Source: UBA4736 sp002404015 (GTDB lineage: Bacteria > Chloroflexota > Dormibacteria > Dormibacterales > Dormibacteraceae). Taken from it: DNA of 64,000 bases. Positions 7,163 through 15,652 of the stretch are shown in pieces. Where the stretch lies: assembly GCA_036747295.1 (NCBI GenBank), contig DAIOCN010000005.1:48771-112770 (forward strand), in the 5' to 3' direction. The first letter of the stretch is position 1. Each line of letters starts with the position of its first letter. Below the pieces are notes generated by a model. That model was not told the DNA's origin, searched no databases, and was given only the letters and a program-made list of their open reading frames with translations. The position numbers and the translations under genes were made by a program.

Positions 7163-8482
7163 TCAGCCGCCGGACGCGCACCTCCGGACCGTCACGGGCA
7201 GCCGCGTCTCGGCCGGCGTCACCGCGGCCTCCATCCGATATCCGAGGCTCGGTTGAAACCCGTACTCGATCTCCCAGTTGCAGAGCAGCTCACGAAGGGT
7301 GATCGCGGCCTGGTGGCGTGACTGCGACATGCCGATGCAGCGGTGGAGCCCCATGCCAAAGGCGGCATGCAGCTTGGTCAGCTGGCGGCTGCCCAGGTGA
7401 CGTTGGGGGCGGAACTCGAGCGGCGCTTCGAAGTGCTCCTCCATGAACTGCACCAACGTCAGGGCGTGAATAATCGGCGCCCCGCCCGGAACCAGGCGGC
7501 CACCTAGCTCGAAGTCGCGCACGGCGACCCGGGGCAGTATGGGGAAGGGCGGCCGCAGCCGCTCGGACTCGAAGATGGTAGCGTGCAGCTTGGGCGCCCG
7601 GGCCGGCGACAGCTCGTCCCCGGAGGGCAGATCGGCCAGCTCGGCCAACACCTCCTGCGTCCAACCGGGATTGGCGTGCAGAAGGAGCAGGGTCCATAGG
7701 ATGATGTGGGCGCCGTTTTCGACCCCGGCTAGGAGCAGGACGGCTACGTCATCCTCCAGCTCCCGGCGGGCGGGCATCGAGCCGCTGGCGGTATGCCTGG
7801 CGGCCATCAAGGTCAACATGTCGTCCTCGCCGCCGCGCGCCAGCCGCTCCGCCAGGTGCGGCCGGATGAGGCCGGTGACGCGGGCGAAAGCAGCCTCCGC
7901 CTGCCGCCCGAGCTCGCTGTGGGCGATGTCGTGCGCGGTGCCTTGGAGGATGTACTTCTCGGCCTCCAGCACTGCGGCGAAGACCTCGTCCTCCAACCTC
8001 ATGCCGAGGCCATGCGAGGCCTGGCGGAAGAAGGCCAGGTTCATGAGGTCGCGGAGGTCGCTGGCCGCGCCCGCCCGCTCCTCGAGGAGCTCGACAAGGG
8101 ACTGGTGCATACCGGCGGCCTGGCGGTCGAGCATATCGAGCCGGAAGGACGGCATCATACGTTGCCTCTTGGCGGCGTGGGCGGGGCCGTCAAGAGTGAT
8201 TAGGTCTTGCTCGATGAGGTGCGCGATGAATGAGAACGACCGCCGGTAGCTCCATAGGTCGCGGGCGAGCATGAAGAACTCATTCGACTCGGGACCCGCA
8301 ATGACGTGGGTCTCGGCGCCATCCAACTCGACTCGGAAGGCCGGGCCAAGGCGGCGGTAGGGCTCGAGGAAGAAAAGGAGAGGCTCCGCCTGGAAGTCGG
8401 CGTAGCTCCAGCCGCGACCCGGCCGTTCGTACAAGGGCGCCGCTGCCGCCCCGGCCGGCGGCACGACCGGATGCTCGAGCAT
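7163..8482 (-). CDS. Cytochrome P450 (439 aa)
   Basis: Heme-thiolate monooxygenase. The Cys-ligand loop is FGMGLHRCIG near residue 375, the ExxR pair lies in FESERLR, and the I-helix reads LLAGVENGAH, where the usual acidic-Thr pair is Glu-Asn-Gly, so the oxygen-activating Thr is missing. The N terminus has no membrane anchor, so it is a soluble bacterial type needing separate redox partners, none of which is in the window. The long C-terminal tail is ordinary. It is transcribed away from the divergent importer, in the same direction as the Lrp-type regulator upstream (59-bp gap). Confidence 0.9.
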   Translation of the reverse strand: MLEHPVVPPAGAAAAPLYERPGRGWSYADFQAEPLLFFLEPYRRLGPAFRVELDGAETHVIAGPESNEFFMLARDLWSYRRSFSFIAHLIEQDLITLDGPAHAAKRQRMMPSFRLDMLDRQAAGMHQSLVELLEERAGAASDLRDLMNLAFFRQASHGLGMRLEDEVFAAVLEAEKYILQGTAHDIAHSELGRQAEAAFARVTGLIRPHLAERLARGGEDDMLTLMAARHTASGSMPARRELEDDVAVLLLAGVENGAHIILWTLLLLHANPGWTQEVLAELADLPSGDELSPARAPKLHATIFESERLRPPFPILPRVAVRDFELGGRLVPGGAPIIHALTLVQFMEEHFEAPLEFRPQRHLGSRQLTKLHAAFGMGLHRCIGMSQSRHQAAITLRELLCNWEIEYGFQPSLGYRMEAAVTPAETRLPVTVRRCASGG

Positions 8483-8541
8483 TGCGCGAGGCTAGCGGAT
8501 GCTGTGGCCCAGCGCAATCACAACGATAGAAACAGCGCCGA

Positions 8542-9516
8542 TCAGAAGCCGTAACCGTCCTTAATCAATTCGCCGTAGCGGAACACGTCGACCGTGCGCA
8601 CGCTGGGGTTGCCGCGCACAGCGTCATGAAAGAGAGCTTCGAAGTGGGAACGATCGCGGCAGACTACCTCGACCAGGATGTCGTAGCGGCCGGCGCACTC
8701 ACAGAGGAGAGTGACCTCCGGCCGGGTCATCATCGACTCCGCAATGGCGGTCGAGCTGCCGCGCACGGTCACCCCCAGCAGCGCCACCACCTCCATCCCG
8801 AGCCGCGCCGGGTCCGGCACCGCTCGCACGCGTAGGATGCCGTCCCGCACCAGGCGCTGGTAGCGCTGGCGCGCCGAGGCGGTCGTCAGCCCGGCCAGAT
8901 CCCCCAACCGCTTGAACGTGATGCGGCCGTCCTGCTGGAGAGCGTCAACGATGATGCGGTCGACCGCGTCGAGAGGGCGGCTGGGCGAGGCGCCGCGCAC
9001 CCACACGTCCTCGCTGCGGCCGTTTGACATGTAGGAGGACGAGTAACGGAACTCGGTGACGTGCGTCTGCAGATGGATCAGCGTCTCTGCCGACTCCACG
9101 CCCTCGATCGGGCGCAGCTGGTCATTGACGAAGGCGAGCAATTCGCTGTTGGTGGCGCAACTGATCTCCGCTACCAGGCGGTCCACGTCCTGGCATCGGA
9201 CCAGCCAGCGCACCGCCGACAGCGCGCCTACGCGCTTGCCCACGTCCTGGCTATCCCGGTTGGTCCGGATCAGGAACCACGCGATCAGCGGCCGGCCTAG
9301 GGCCTGGGGGTCGACCAGCCCGATCACCCGGATCACGCCGTCGCCCTGCAGCCGCTGGAGGCGCTGGCGGACGGCGGTCTCCGACATGCCGACGGCCGCC
9401 GCCAGCCGGCGAACCGGTATCCGGCCGTCTCGCTGGAGGAGCTCGATGATCGAGTCGTCGACTTGGTCCAGCACGACCGGCAGCATAGCGGCATCGTCGC
9501 CCGCAGACCTCACCAC
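8542..9516 (-). CDS. Double-length Lrp/AsnC-family regulator
   Basis: 324 residues comprising two complete Lrp/AsnC units in tandem. Unit 1 is an HTH (DDSIIELLQRDGRIPVRRLA, AVGMSETAVRQRLQRL) plus a ligand-binding/oligomerisation RAM domain. Unit 2 is another HTH (DRIIVDALQQDGRITFKRLG, then TTASARQRYQRLVRDGILRV) plus RAM (ALLGVTVRGSSTAI, CAGRYDILVEVVC). Typical Lrp proteins have one unit of about 150 residues. GTG start at 9516; an internal ATG at 9486 is possible. It is divergent from the BMP importer, and the 111-bp shared region holds the promoter and a palindrome, so it probably regulates the importer and the catabolic genes. Confidence 0.85.
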   Translation of the reverse strand: MVRSAGDDAAMLPVVLDQVDDSIIELLQRDGRIPVRRLAAAVGMSETAVRQRLQRLQGDGVIRVIGLVDPQALGRPLIAWFLIRTNRDSQDVGKRVGALSAVRWLVRCQDVDRLVAEISCATNSELLAFVNDQLRPIEGVESAETLIHLQTHVTEFRYSSSYMSNGRSEDVWVRGASPSRPLDAVDRIIVDALQQDGRITFKRLGDLAGLTTASARQRYQRLVRDGILRVRAVPDPARLGMEVVALLGVTVRGSSTAIAESMMTRPEVTLLCECAGRYDILVEVVCRDRSHFEALFHDAVRGNPSVRTVDVFRYGELIKDGYGF

Positions 9517-9534
9517 GGAATGTGTCGCCGTTCC

Positions 9535-9563
9535 TTGACACTACGCATTAAATCCTCTATGTT
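9535..9563 (+). promoter_or_regulatory. Strong -35/-10 promoter for the BMP importer operon
   Basis: TTGACA (9535-9540), exactly 17 bases, then TATGTT (9558-9563): a near-consensus housekeeping promoter pointing at the lipoprotein gene, 65 bases before its GTG. It lies in the region between the divergent regulator (start 9516) and importer (start 9628). Confidence 0.65.
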
Positions 9564-9602
9564 CACCGCCCATCGCTGGCCTACTTGATGGCTCAATGGC
9601 CT

Positions 9603-9612
9603 AGGGGCCCCT
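9603..9612. promoter_or_regulatory. AGGGGCCCCT palindrome, possible operator
   Basis: A perfect 10-bp palindrome in the transcribed leader, 5 bases before the Shine-Dalgarno GGGAGG (9617-9622) of the importer lipoprotein. Its position downstream of the promoter would suit a repressor site. Binding by the adjacent Lrp-type protein is inference only. Confidence 0.3.
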
Positions 9613-9627
9613 GTTTGGGAGGTTGAG

Positions 9628-10728
9628 GTGGGAATCAGGCTAAGACTCGGTCCGATCATCGGCTCGCTCCTGGTCCTCGTAGTCGGTTGCAGCGGGAGCT
9701 CGTCCTCCTCCACGCCTTCCAGCCAGGCATACAAGGTTGCCTTCGTCTACAACTCGGCCCGCACCACCATCGGCTGGAGCAAGGCACACGACGACGGGAG
9801 GCTGATGGTCGAGCAGAAGCTGGGCAGCAAGGTCGCCACCACCTACCGCGAGAATGTGCCCGAGGGCCCGCAGACCGAGCAGGTGGTAGAGAGCCTGATC
9901 CGGGACGGCAACAAGATGATCTTTGGAACCTCCTTTGGGTTCCAGGACCCGTTCGTGAATGAGGCCAAGAAGCATCCCGACGTCAAGTTCGAGGTCGCCA
10001 CCGGGTTCCAGCTGGCCGCCAACCTCGCGGAGTACAACGGCGCCTCGGAGGACGTCGACTATCTGCGCGGCATCGCCCTCGCCGCGGCCAGTAAGAACGG
10101 CAAGATCGGCGTCGTCTGCTCGTTCCCGATCCCGCAGGCGATCCGGGAGATCAACGCGCTCTTGCTCGGCGCCCAGTCCGTGAAGCCCAGCGTAACCGCC
10201 CAGGTGGTCTGGACCAACACCTTCTCCGACCCCGCTAAGGAGCGGAAGGCCGCCGAGGGCCTGATCGCGGCTGGCGCGGACACCATCGCGATCGTGGGTG
10301 TCGACAACCCGACGGCGGGCGAGGCCGCCGATGCCGCTGGCATCAAGTGGGTCGGCTACGGCTCGGACGAGATGTCGTTCGGGCCCAACACATGGCTCAC
10401 GGGCCTGACCTACAACTGGGGGCCTTACTACGTCGACCGAGTGACCGCGGGTATCAACGGCACGTGGAAGAGCGGCAGCTACTACGGGGGCTTCAAGGAC
10501 GGGATCATCGCCCTGGCGCCGCTGGGCAAGTCGGTCTCCGCCGACACCAAGAACAGGATGGATCAGAAGCGAAAGGAACTGGCCGCAGGCAGCTTCTATG
10601 AGTTCACCGGTCCGCTGAAGGACCAGTCCGGCACCGAGATGGTCCCAGCCGGCACCCGCATGACGCTCGACAAAGTCCTCACCATGGACTGGTTTGTCCA
10701 AGGGGTCGTCGGCAGTCCCAAAGGATAG
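9628..10728 (+). CDS. BMP-family ABC transporter substrate-binding lipoprotein
   Basis: 366 residues; GTG start set by GGGAGG 5 bases upstream. A signal peptide with lipobox LVVGC anchors Cys21 to the membrane, followed by a Ser-rich linker. The rest is a basic membrane protein/PnrA-type binding protein (VAFVYNSARTTIGWSKAHDD, IFGTSFGFQDPFVNEA, YLRGIALAAASKNGKIGVV, GADTIAIVGVDNPTAGEAA). Characterised relatives bind purine nucleosides, and other members bind different small heterocycles. First gene of a four-gene importer; the next gene begins 35 bases before its stop. Confidence 0.9.
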   Translation: MGIRLRLGPIIGSLLVLVVGCSGSSSSSTPSSQAYKVAFVYNSARTTIGWSKAHDDGRLMVEQKLGSKVATTYRENVPEGPQTEQVVESLIRDGNKMIFGTSFGFQDPFVNEAKKHPDVKFEVATGFQLAANLAEYNGASEDVDYLRGIALAAASKNGKIGVVCSFPIPQAIREINALLLGAQSVKPSVTAQVVWTNTFSDPAKERKAAEGLIAAGADTIAIVGVDNPTAGEAADAAGIKWVGYGSDEMSFGPNTWLTGLTYNWGPYYVDRVTAGINGTWKSGSYYGGFKDGIIALAPLGKSVSADTKNRMDQKRKELAAGSFYEFTGPLKDQSGTEMVPAGTRMTLDKVLTMDWFVQGVVGSPKG

Positions 10729-12274
10729 CGAGGGCGATCCGCACCAGGAGGGGGAGGGCGCACCTCCCCTCCTGGAGATCCGGGCGATCACCAAGGTCTT
10801 CCCGGGAGTGATCGCCAACGACGGTGTGGACCTCGACCTGATGCCAGGCGAGGTCCACGCTTTGCTGGGGGAGAACGGCGCCGGCAAGTCGACGCTGGCC
10901 AGCATCCTGACCGGGCTCTACCGGCCTGACTCCGGGCAGATCCGGCTGCGCGGGCAGCCGGTTGAGTTCCGATCCCCCAGGCAGGCGGTCGACGCCGGCG
11001 TCTTCATGGTCCATCAGCACTTCCGGCTGGTGCCCTCGCTGACGGTCGCCGACAACGTATTGCTCGGCCATCCGGCCGAGCCGTGGATGAGCGGTGCACG
11101 GGGCGAGATGGACGAGCGGATCGCCGAGGTCGGCCGCCGCCACGGACTGGATGTGGACTTGCGGGCTCGTGTGGGCGACCTGGCGCTAGGGCAGCGGCAG
11201 CGGGTCGAAGTGCTCAAGGCCCTCTTCCGCGATCCCGCCGTGCTCATCCTCGACGAGCCCACCGCCCTGCTCACCCCCCAGGAGGCGGACGCGCTGCTGC
11301 AGACGCTCCGCCAGGCCTCCCGCGCCGACCGGGCGATACTGCTCATCTCGCATCGCCTGAACGAGGTGCTGGCGGTGGCCGACCGGGTCACCGTCCTTCG
11401 CCGCGGACGGGCGGTGGCGACCCTGGCCGCACGGGACTGCGACCCGCGCTCGTTGGCTAGGACCATGATCGGCCGCGATCTGCCGGAGCCCCCGCCGCGG
11501 CCACCCGCCGCGCCAGCCCGGCGCGATGCGACTCCCGTGCTGGAGCTGCGCGGCGTGAGCGCCGGCGACGGCTCCGGTCGCCTGCGCAACGTCTCCCTGC
11601 AGGTGGCCGCAGGCGAGATCCTGGGCGTGGCCGGAGTCTCCGGCAACGGCCAGCGGCTGTTGGCCGAGGTGATCGCCGGCACCGCCCGGCCAGCGACCGG
11701 CGAGGTCCTGGTGGACGGCCGGCGGACGAGCGGGCGGGGCGCTCGGGGGGCCCTGAGGGCGGGCGTCGCCTACGTGCCCGAGGACCGCCTGGGGGAGGCG
11801 GTCGCACCCGGCCTCAGCGTGGCCGAGAACCTGGTCCTGCGCACCCGCGCCTGGCATGCCTTCAGCCGCCTGGGCCTGCTCTCGCGGCGCCGCGTCGAGC
11901 GCCACGCGCGCCGACTCATCGGCGAGTACGCGATCGCCGCCACCGGCCCCGGCGCCCCGGTTCGTGTGCTCTCCGGCGGCAACATCCAGAAGACCGTGAT
12001 CGCGCGCGAGCTAGCGAACCGGCCGCGGCTGATCGTGGCGGTCTCGCCCAGCCAGGGGCTGGACGTGGGGGCCACCAGGTTCGTGCGCGAGGCCATCCGC
12101 GGCGTGGCCACGGGCGGAGGCGCGGTGGTGCTGATCAGCGACGACCTGGACGAGATCCTCGAGCTGGCCGACCGGATCGCGGTCCTCTACCGGGGCGCCA
12201 TCGCGGGCGAGATGCCGCGCCGGGAGACAGAGGCCGAGAAGCTGGGCCTGCTCATGCTCGGCGCCGGCGCATGA
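10694..12274 (+). CDS. ABC importer ATPase with two nucleotide-binding domains
   Basis: 526 residues in the duplicated layout of sugar and nucleoside importers (RbsA/NupO type). Domain 1: Walker A LLGENGAGKST, signature LALGQRQRVEVLKALF, Walker B VLILDEPTALLT. Domain 2 is degenerate, as usual: GVSGNGQ in place of Walker A, signature LSGGNIQKTVIARELA, and IVAVSPSQGLD in place of a DEPT Walker B. The only usable start is TTG at 10694, which overlaps the lipoprotein gene by 35 bases, implying translational coupling. It drives uptake with the two permeases that follow. Confidence 0.9.
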   Translation: MSKGSSAVPKDSEGDPHQEGEGAPPLLEIRAITKVFPGVIANDGVDLDLMPGEVHALLGENGAGKSTLASILTGLYRPDSGQIRLRGQPVEFRSPRQAVDAGVFMVHQHFRLVPSLTVADNVLLGHPAEPWMSGARGEMDERIAEVGRRHGLDVDLRARVGDLALGQRQRVEVLKALFRDPAVLILDEPTALLTPQEADALLQTLRQASRADRAILLISHRLNEVLAVADRVTVLRRGRAVATLAARDCDPRSLARTMIGRDLPEPPPRPPAAPARRDATPVLELRGVSAGDGSGRLRNVSLQVAAGEILGVAGVSGNGQRLLAEVIAGTARPATGEVLVDGRRTSGRGARGALRAGVAYVPEDRLGEAVAPGLSVAENLVLRTRAWHAFSRLGLLSRRRVERHARRLIGEYAIAATGPGAPVRVLSGGNIQKTVIARELANRPRLIVAVSPSQGLDVGATRFVREAIRGVATGGGAVVLISDDLDEILELADRIAVLYRGAIAGEMPRRETEAEKLGLLMLGAGA

Positions 12275-13407
12275 GGGTCGAGCGCCAGGCCTCCGCGCTG
12301 CCTGCGGCGCCCGTGTTGGTGCCGCTGGGCTCGCTGGTGGCTGCCGGGCTCTTCGGCGCCCTGCTGTTGGCGGTCACCGGCCACGACCCCCTGCACATCT
12401 ACGCCGAGATCGCCGCCGCCGGTTTCCTGGCGCCGGGCGCGCTACAGGCCACGCTGGTATCCTCGGCGCCGCTCCTGCTGGCCAGCCTGGCCGCGGCCAC
12501 TGCCTTCCGAATCCGGCTCTGGAACATCGGCGGGGAGGGCCAGCTCTACCTCGGCTCGGTGGGAGCCCTGGGCGTGGCCCTGCTGATGGGCGACCGCTTC
12601 GGCGTCTTGGTCGTGCCGGCCATGATGCTGGCCGGCGCTGCCACCGGGGCAGCCTGGGCCCTGGTCCCCGCCCTGCTGCGGGCCTTCCTGAAGACCAACG
12701 AGATCATCACCACGCTGATGCTCAACTACCTGGGGGGGCTGTTGATCGCCTACCTGATTTACGACAGCGGCTCGTTCTGGCGCGACCTGTCCTCGGCTAG
12801 CGCCAAGGTCTTTCCCACGGGCAAGCACCTGGAGGGGCCCGCACTGTGGCCGGTGCTGGAGATCCCAGGCACCGGCGTGGCGGCGCCGCTCGGGTTCCTG
12901 GCCGGCGCACTGCTGGCTGTGGTGGTGTGGCTGCTCTTCCGGTCGACCACGGCGGGCTTCCAGGCCCGGGTGGTGGGCGACTCGCCGGCGACGGCGACCT
13001 ACGCCGGGATCAGCGTCCGGCGCACGGTGGTCACGGTCATGTGCCTGTCCGGGGCGCTGGCCGGCCTGGCGGGGGCCAGCGACTCGGGCGACTTCCGGCA
13101 CGCGCTCGACCCCGCCGGCATGCAGGCCTCCGGCTTCGGTTACAGCGGCATCGTGGTGGCCGCCCTCGCCCGCTACAACTCGCTGGCCGTAGTGCCGGTG
13201 GCGCTGCTTGTGGGAGGTCTCTACAGCGCCAGCTACAGCATCGCCGGTTCGGACCTGCCCAGTGGCCTGGTCGGAGTCCTGCAGGGCGTAATCCTCTTCT
13301 TCGTGGTCGCCGGGGAGGCGGTCGCCGGCTACCGCCTGGGCTGGGGCCGCCGTCCGGCCCCGGCCCGAGTGGGGGCTCCTGCCGACGCGCCGGCGGAGAG
13401 CCTGTGA
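12271..13407 (+). CDS. BMP-type ABC importer permease 1
   Basis: 378 residues with 8-10 hydrophobic segments, BPD_transp_2 family (branched-chain amino acid/nucleoside importer permeases). Hallmarks: FRIRLWNIGGEGQLYLGSVG, LKTNEIITTLMLNYLGGLL, and GFQARVVGDSPATATYAGIS, the cytoplasmic loop contacting the ATPase. ATG at 12271 overlaps the ATPase stop by 4 bases, and the end overlaps the second permease by 4. It forms the channel as a heterodimer with the next gene. Confidence 0.9.
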   Translation: MRVERQASALPAAPVLVPLGSLVAAGLFGALLLAVTGHDPLHIYAEIAAAGFLAPGALQATLVSSAPLLLASLAAATAFRIRLWNIGGEGQLYLGSVGALGVALLMGDRFGVLVVPAMMLAGAATGAAWALVPALLRAFLKTNEIITTLMLNYLGGLLIAYLIYDSGSFWRDLSSASAKVFPTGKHLEGPALWPVLEIPGTGVAAPLGFLAGALLAVVVWLLFRSTTAGFQARVVGDSPATATYAGISVRRTVVTVMCLSGALAGLAGASDSGDFRHALDPAGMQASGFGYSGIVVAALARYNSLAVVPVALLVGGLYSASYSIAGSDLPSGLVGVLQGVILFFVVAGEAVAGYRLGWGRRPAPARVGAPADAPAESL

Positions 13408-14369
13408 GCAGCGCCGAAGCGATCCTGATCGGCGTGGCCGCGGCGGCGGTCTTCTATGGGACGCCGCTGGTCTACGCCGCCCTTGGCGAGCTGCTGGCGG
13501 AGCGCTCGGGCGTGGTCAACCTGGGGATCGAGGGGATGATGCTGATGGGGGCGGTATCCGGCTTTTGGGCGGTGACCCGGATCGGAGGCCCCGACGCCTC
13601 GGCGCTGCCGCTGGCGATCGCGATTGCGGCCGTGGCTGGGGGCGCTGTGGCGCTAATCCATGCCCTGCTGGTGGTCAGCCTGCGCGGCAACCAGATCGTG
13701 AGCGGGCTGGCGCTGACCATCTTCGCCGGAGCCGGCGGGCTCTCGTCATACATCGGCGCCGAGAACCACCTCGGCGGCATGCTGGCCAGGCACCGTTTCC
13801 AGGGCGTGACGGTGCCTGCGCTGGGCGACATCCCGATCCTAGGCGACATCCTGTTCCGCCAGAACCTGCTCGTGTACGGCTCGTGGGCGCTGGTGCTGCT
13901 GGTCGCCTTCTACCTCTGGCGCACCCGGCCGGGCCTCCACCTGCGGGCGGTCGGCGAGGCGCCGGCCGCGGCCGACAGCCTCGGCGTCAGTGTGATTGCC
14001 TACCGGTATGCCCACACCGTGGCCGGCGGCTGCCTAGCCGGGGTCGGGGGCGCCTGCTTCAGTTTGGCCATTACACCCGACTGGTCCAATGGCCTCACCG
14101 CGGGCGCGGGCTGGATCGCGCTGGCGCTGGTCATCTTCTCCTTCTGGCGCCCGCAGTACGTGCTCGCCGGCGCCTACGCCTTCGGCGGCTTCGCGAGCCT
14201 CGGCTTCATCCTCCAGGCCCACGGCGTGCACTGGCCGCCGGAGCTCCTGAGCGCGCTCCCCTACCTGATGACGATCGTGGTCCTGGTAATCGTCTCGGCC
14301 CGTCGCTTCAAGCGCCCCGGAGACGCGCCGGCGGCGCTAGGTATGGCCTACGTTCGTGAGGAGCGGTAG
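13404..14369 (+). CDS. BMP-type ABC importer permease 2
   Basis: 321 residues, second BPD_transp_2 permease: AERSGVVNLGIEGMMLMGAV, SLRGNQIVSGLALTIFAGA, GLHLRAVGEAPAAADSLGVS. GTG 13404 overlaps the TGA of permease 1 (GTGA), so the four importer genes form one operon. A weak CTCTG-ATGG-CAGAG hairpin at 14373-14386 follows the stop. It is separated by 92 bp from the P450 operon, which has its own Shine-Dalgarno sequence and may be co-transcribed. Confidence 0.9.
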   Translation: MSSAEAILIGVAAAAVFYGTPLVYAALGELLAERSGVVNLGIEGMMLMGAVSGFWAVTRIGGPDASALPLAIAIAAVAGGAVALIHALLVVSLRGNQIVSGLALTIFAGAGGLSSYIGAENHLGGMLARHRFQGVTVPALGDIPILGDILFRQNLLVYGSWALVLLVAFYLWRTRPGLHLRAVGEAPAAADSLGVSVIAYRYAHTVAGGCLAGVGGACFSLAITPDWSNGLTAGAGWIALALVIFSFWRPQYVLAGAYAFGGFASLGFILQAHGVHWPPELLSALPYLMTIVVLVIVSARRFKRPGDAPAALGMAYVREER

Positions 14370-14461
14370 CGACTCTGATGGCAGAGCTTGTTCATGGCCA
14401 TAGATTTCGCTAGGCTTCCTCGAATCAAAGGCGTAATCGGCCAGCACAAGGAGCCCTGAGC

Positions 14462-15652
14462 ATGGCTACTATCGAAGTCCCCACCCTCAGCGTCTTGAAC
14501 CCCGAGTTCCAGCGCGACCCCTACGCGGCCTTCGCCCGGGCGCGTGAGCGCTCTTGGATCGTGAGCACCGAACTCGGCTACCAGGTCCTCACCTACGACG
14601 CCTGCGTGGAGCTGATGCGCGACCGCCGCTTCCAGAACGGCGGCGAGAAGTTGGCGCGGATGAGCGGCATCACGTCCGGCCCCTTCTTCGACGCCTGGAC
14701 CTCCTCCATCCTCTACTCGCGGGGAGCCGATCACGTGCGGCTCAAGAAGATCCTGACCCCCTTTTTCGGGTTCAAGGCGGTGGAGCAGATGCGGGTGCTA
14801 GCGCGCCGGCTGATGAATGAGTACCTCGACGAGGGCGGCGAGGAGCTGGAATTCATGACCCAGGTCGCCAGCCGACTGCCGGCGGCACTCTTCTGCCAGA
14901 TGGTCGACGTGCCCTTCTCGGAGGCCGCCTTCATCAGCCGGATCTCGGACTCGCTGCTCAAGATTTTCTTCATGGACCCGCGCTACCGAGAGGAGATCGA
15001 GGCCGCCTACACTGAGCTCGACACTTTCGTACGCGACCTGATCGCCCAGCGTCGCAAGAACCCCGGCGAGGACCTGGTGTCGACGGCCATCGCCGCCCAC
15101 GAGGCGGGCGACCGGCTGACCGAGGAGGAGACGGTCAACCTGGTGGCCACCGTGCTAGAGGCGAGCACCGACAACACCTCCAACCAGATCGCACTGGCGC
15201 TTGCCCTGCTCATCGAGCACCCCGATCAGTGGGACTTGCTGCGCGCCGATCCCAGCCTGCTCCGGAGCGCAGTCGAGGAGTGCTGCCGGTTCTCGCCCCG
15301 CATCTACGTCGCACAGCGGATGGCCGACGAGGCTATCGAGTTCCGCGGATTCCGGATCCCCGACAACGAGTGGATCCTGCCCTCGGTCGCCTCGGCCCAC
15401 CGCGACCCCAACGCCTACCCTGAGCCCGACCGCTTTGACATCACGCGCAAGCCGATGCCGCCGCAGCTGATCTTCGGCGGCGGCGAGCACGCCTGCATCG
15501 GGGCGCCGCTGGCCAGGATCGAGCTCCAGGAGGCGCTGGCCGTGATCGCCGAACGCTGCGCCCGAGTTGAGTTCGCTGCCCCGCCCGGTCGCATACCATC
15601 CAGCAACGTGCAGGCCCTCTCCGAGCTGCGACTGCGCTTCACCGCCGCGTGA
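14462..15652 (+). CDS. Cytochrome P450 (396 aa)
   Basis: Soluble bacterial P450 of CYP105/107-like length. Heme loop FGGGEHACIGAPLARIELQE with Cys near residue 345, ExxR in EECCRFSPR, and an I-helix VLEASTDNTSNQIA with the acid-Asn-Thr arrangement of active monooxygenases. ATG 14462 has AAGGAG about 9 bases upstream. The gene overlaps the CoA-ligase gene by 4 bases, so hydroxylation by this enzyme and CoA activation belong to one operon. Electron-donor genes (ferredoxin, reductase) are not in the window. Confidence 0.9.
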   Translation: MATIEVPTLSVLNPEFQRDPYAAFARARERSWIVSTELGYQVLTYDACVELMRDRRFQNGGEKLARMSGITSGPFFDAWTSSILYSRGADHVRLKKILTPFFGFKAVEQMRVLARRLMNEYLDEGGEELEFMTQVASRLPAALFCQMVDVPFSEAAFISRISDSLLKIFFMDPRYREEIEAAYTELDTFVRDLIAQRRKNPGEDLVSTAIAAHEAGDRLTEEETVNLVATVLEASTDNTSNQIALALALLIEHPDQWDLLRADPSLLRSAVEECCRFSPRIYVAQRMADEAIEFRGFRIPDNEWILPSVASAHRDPNAYPEPDRFDITRKPMPPQLIFGGGEHACIGAPLARIELQEALAVIAERCARVEFAAPPGRIPSSNVQALSELRLRFTAA

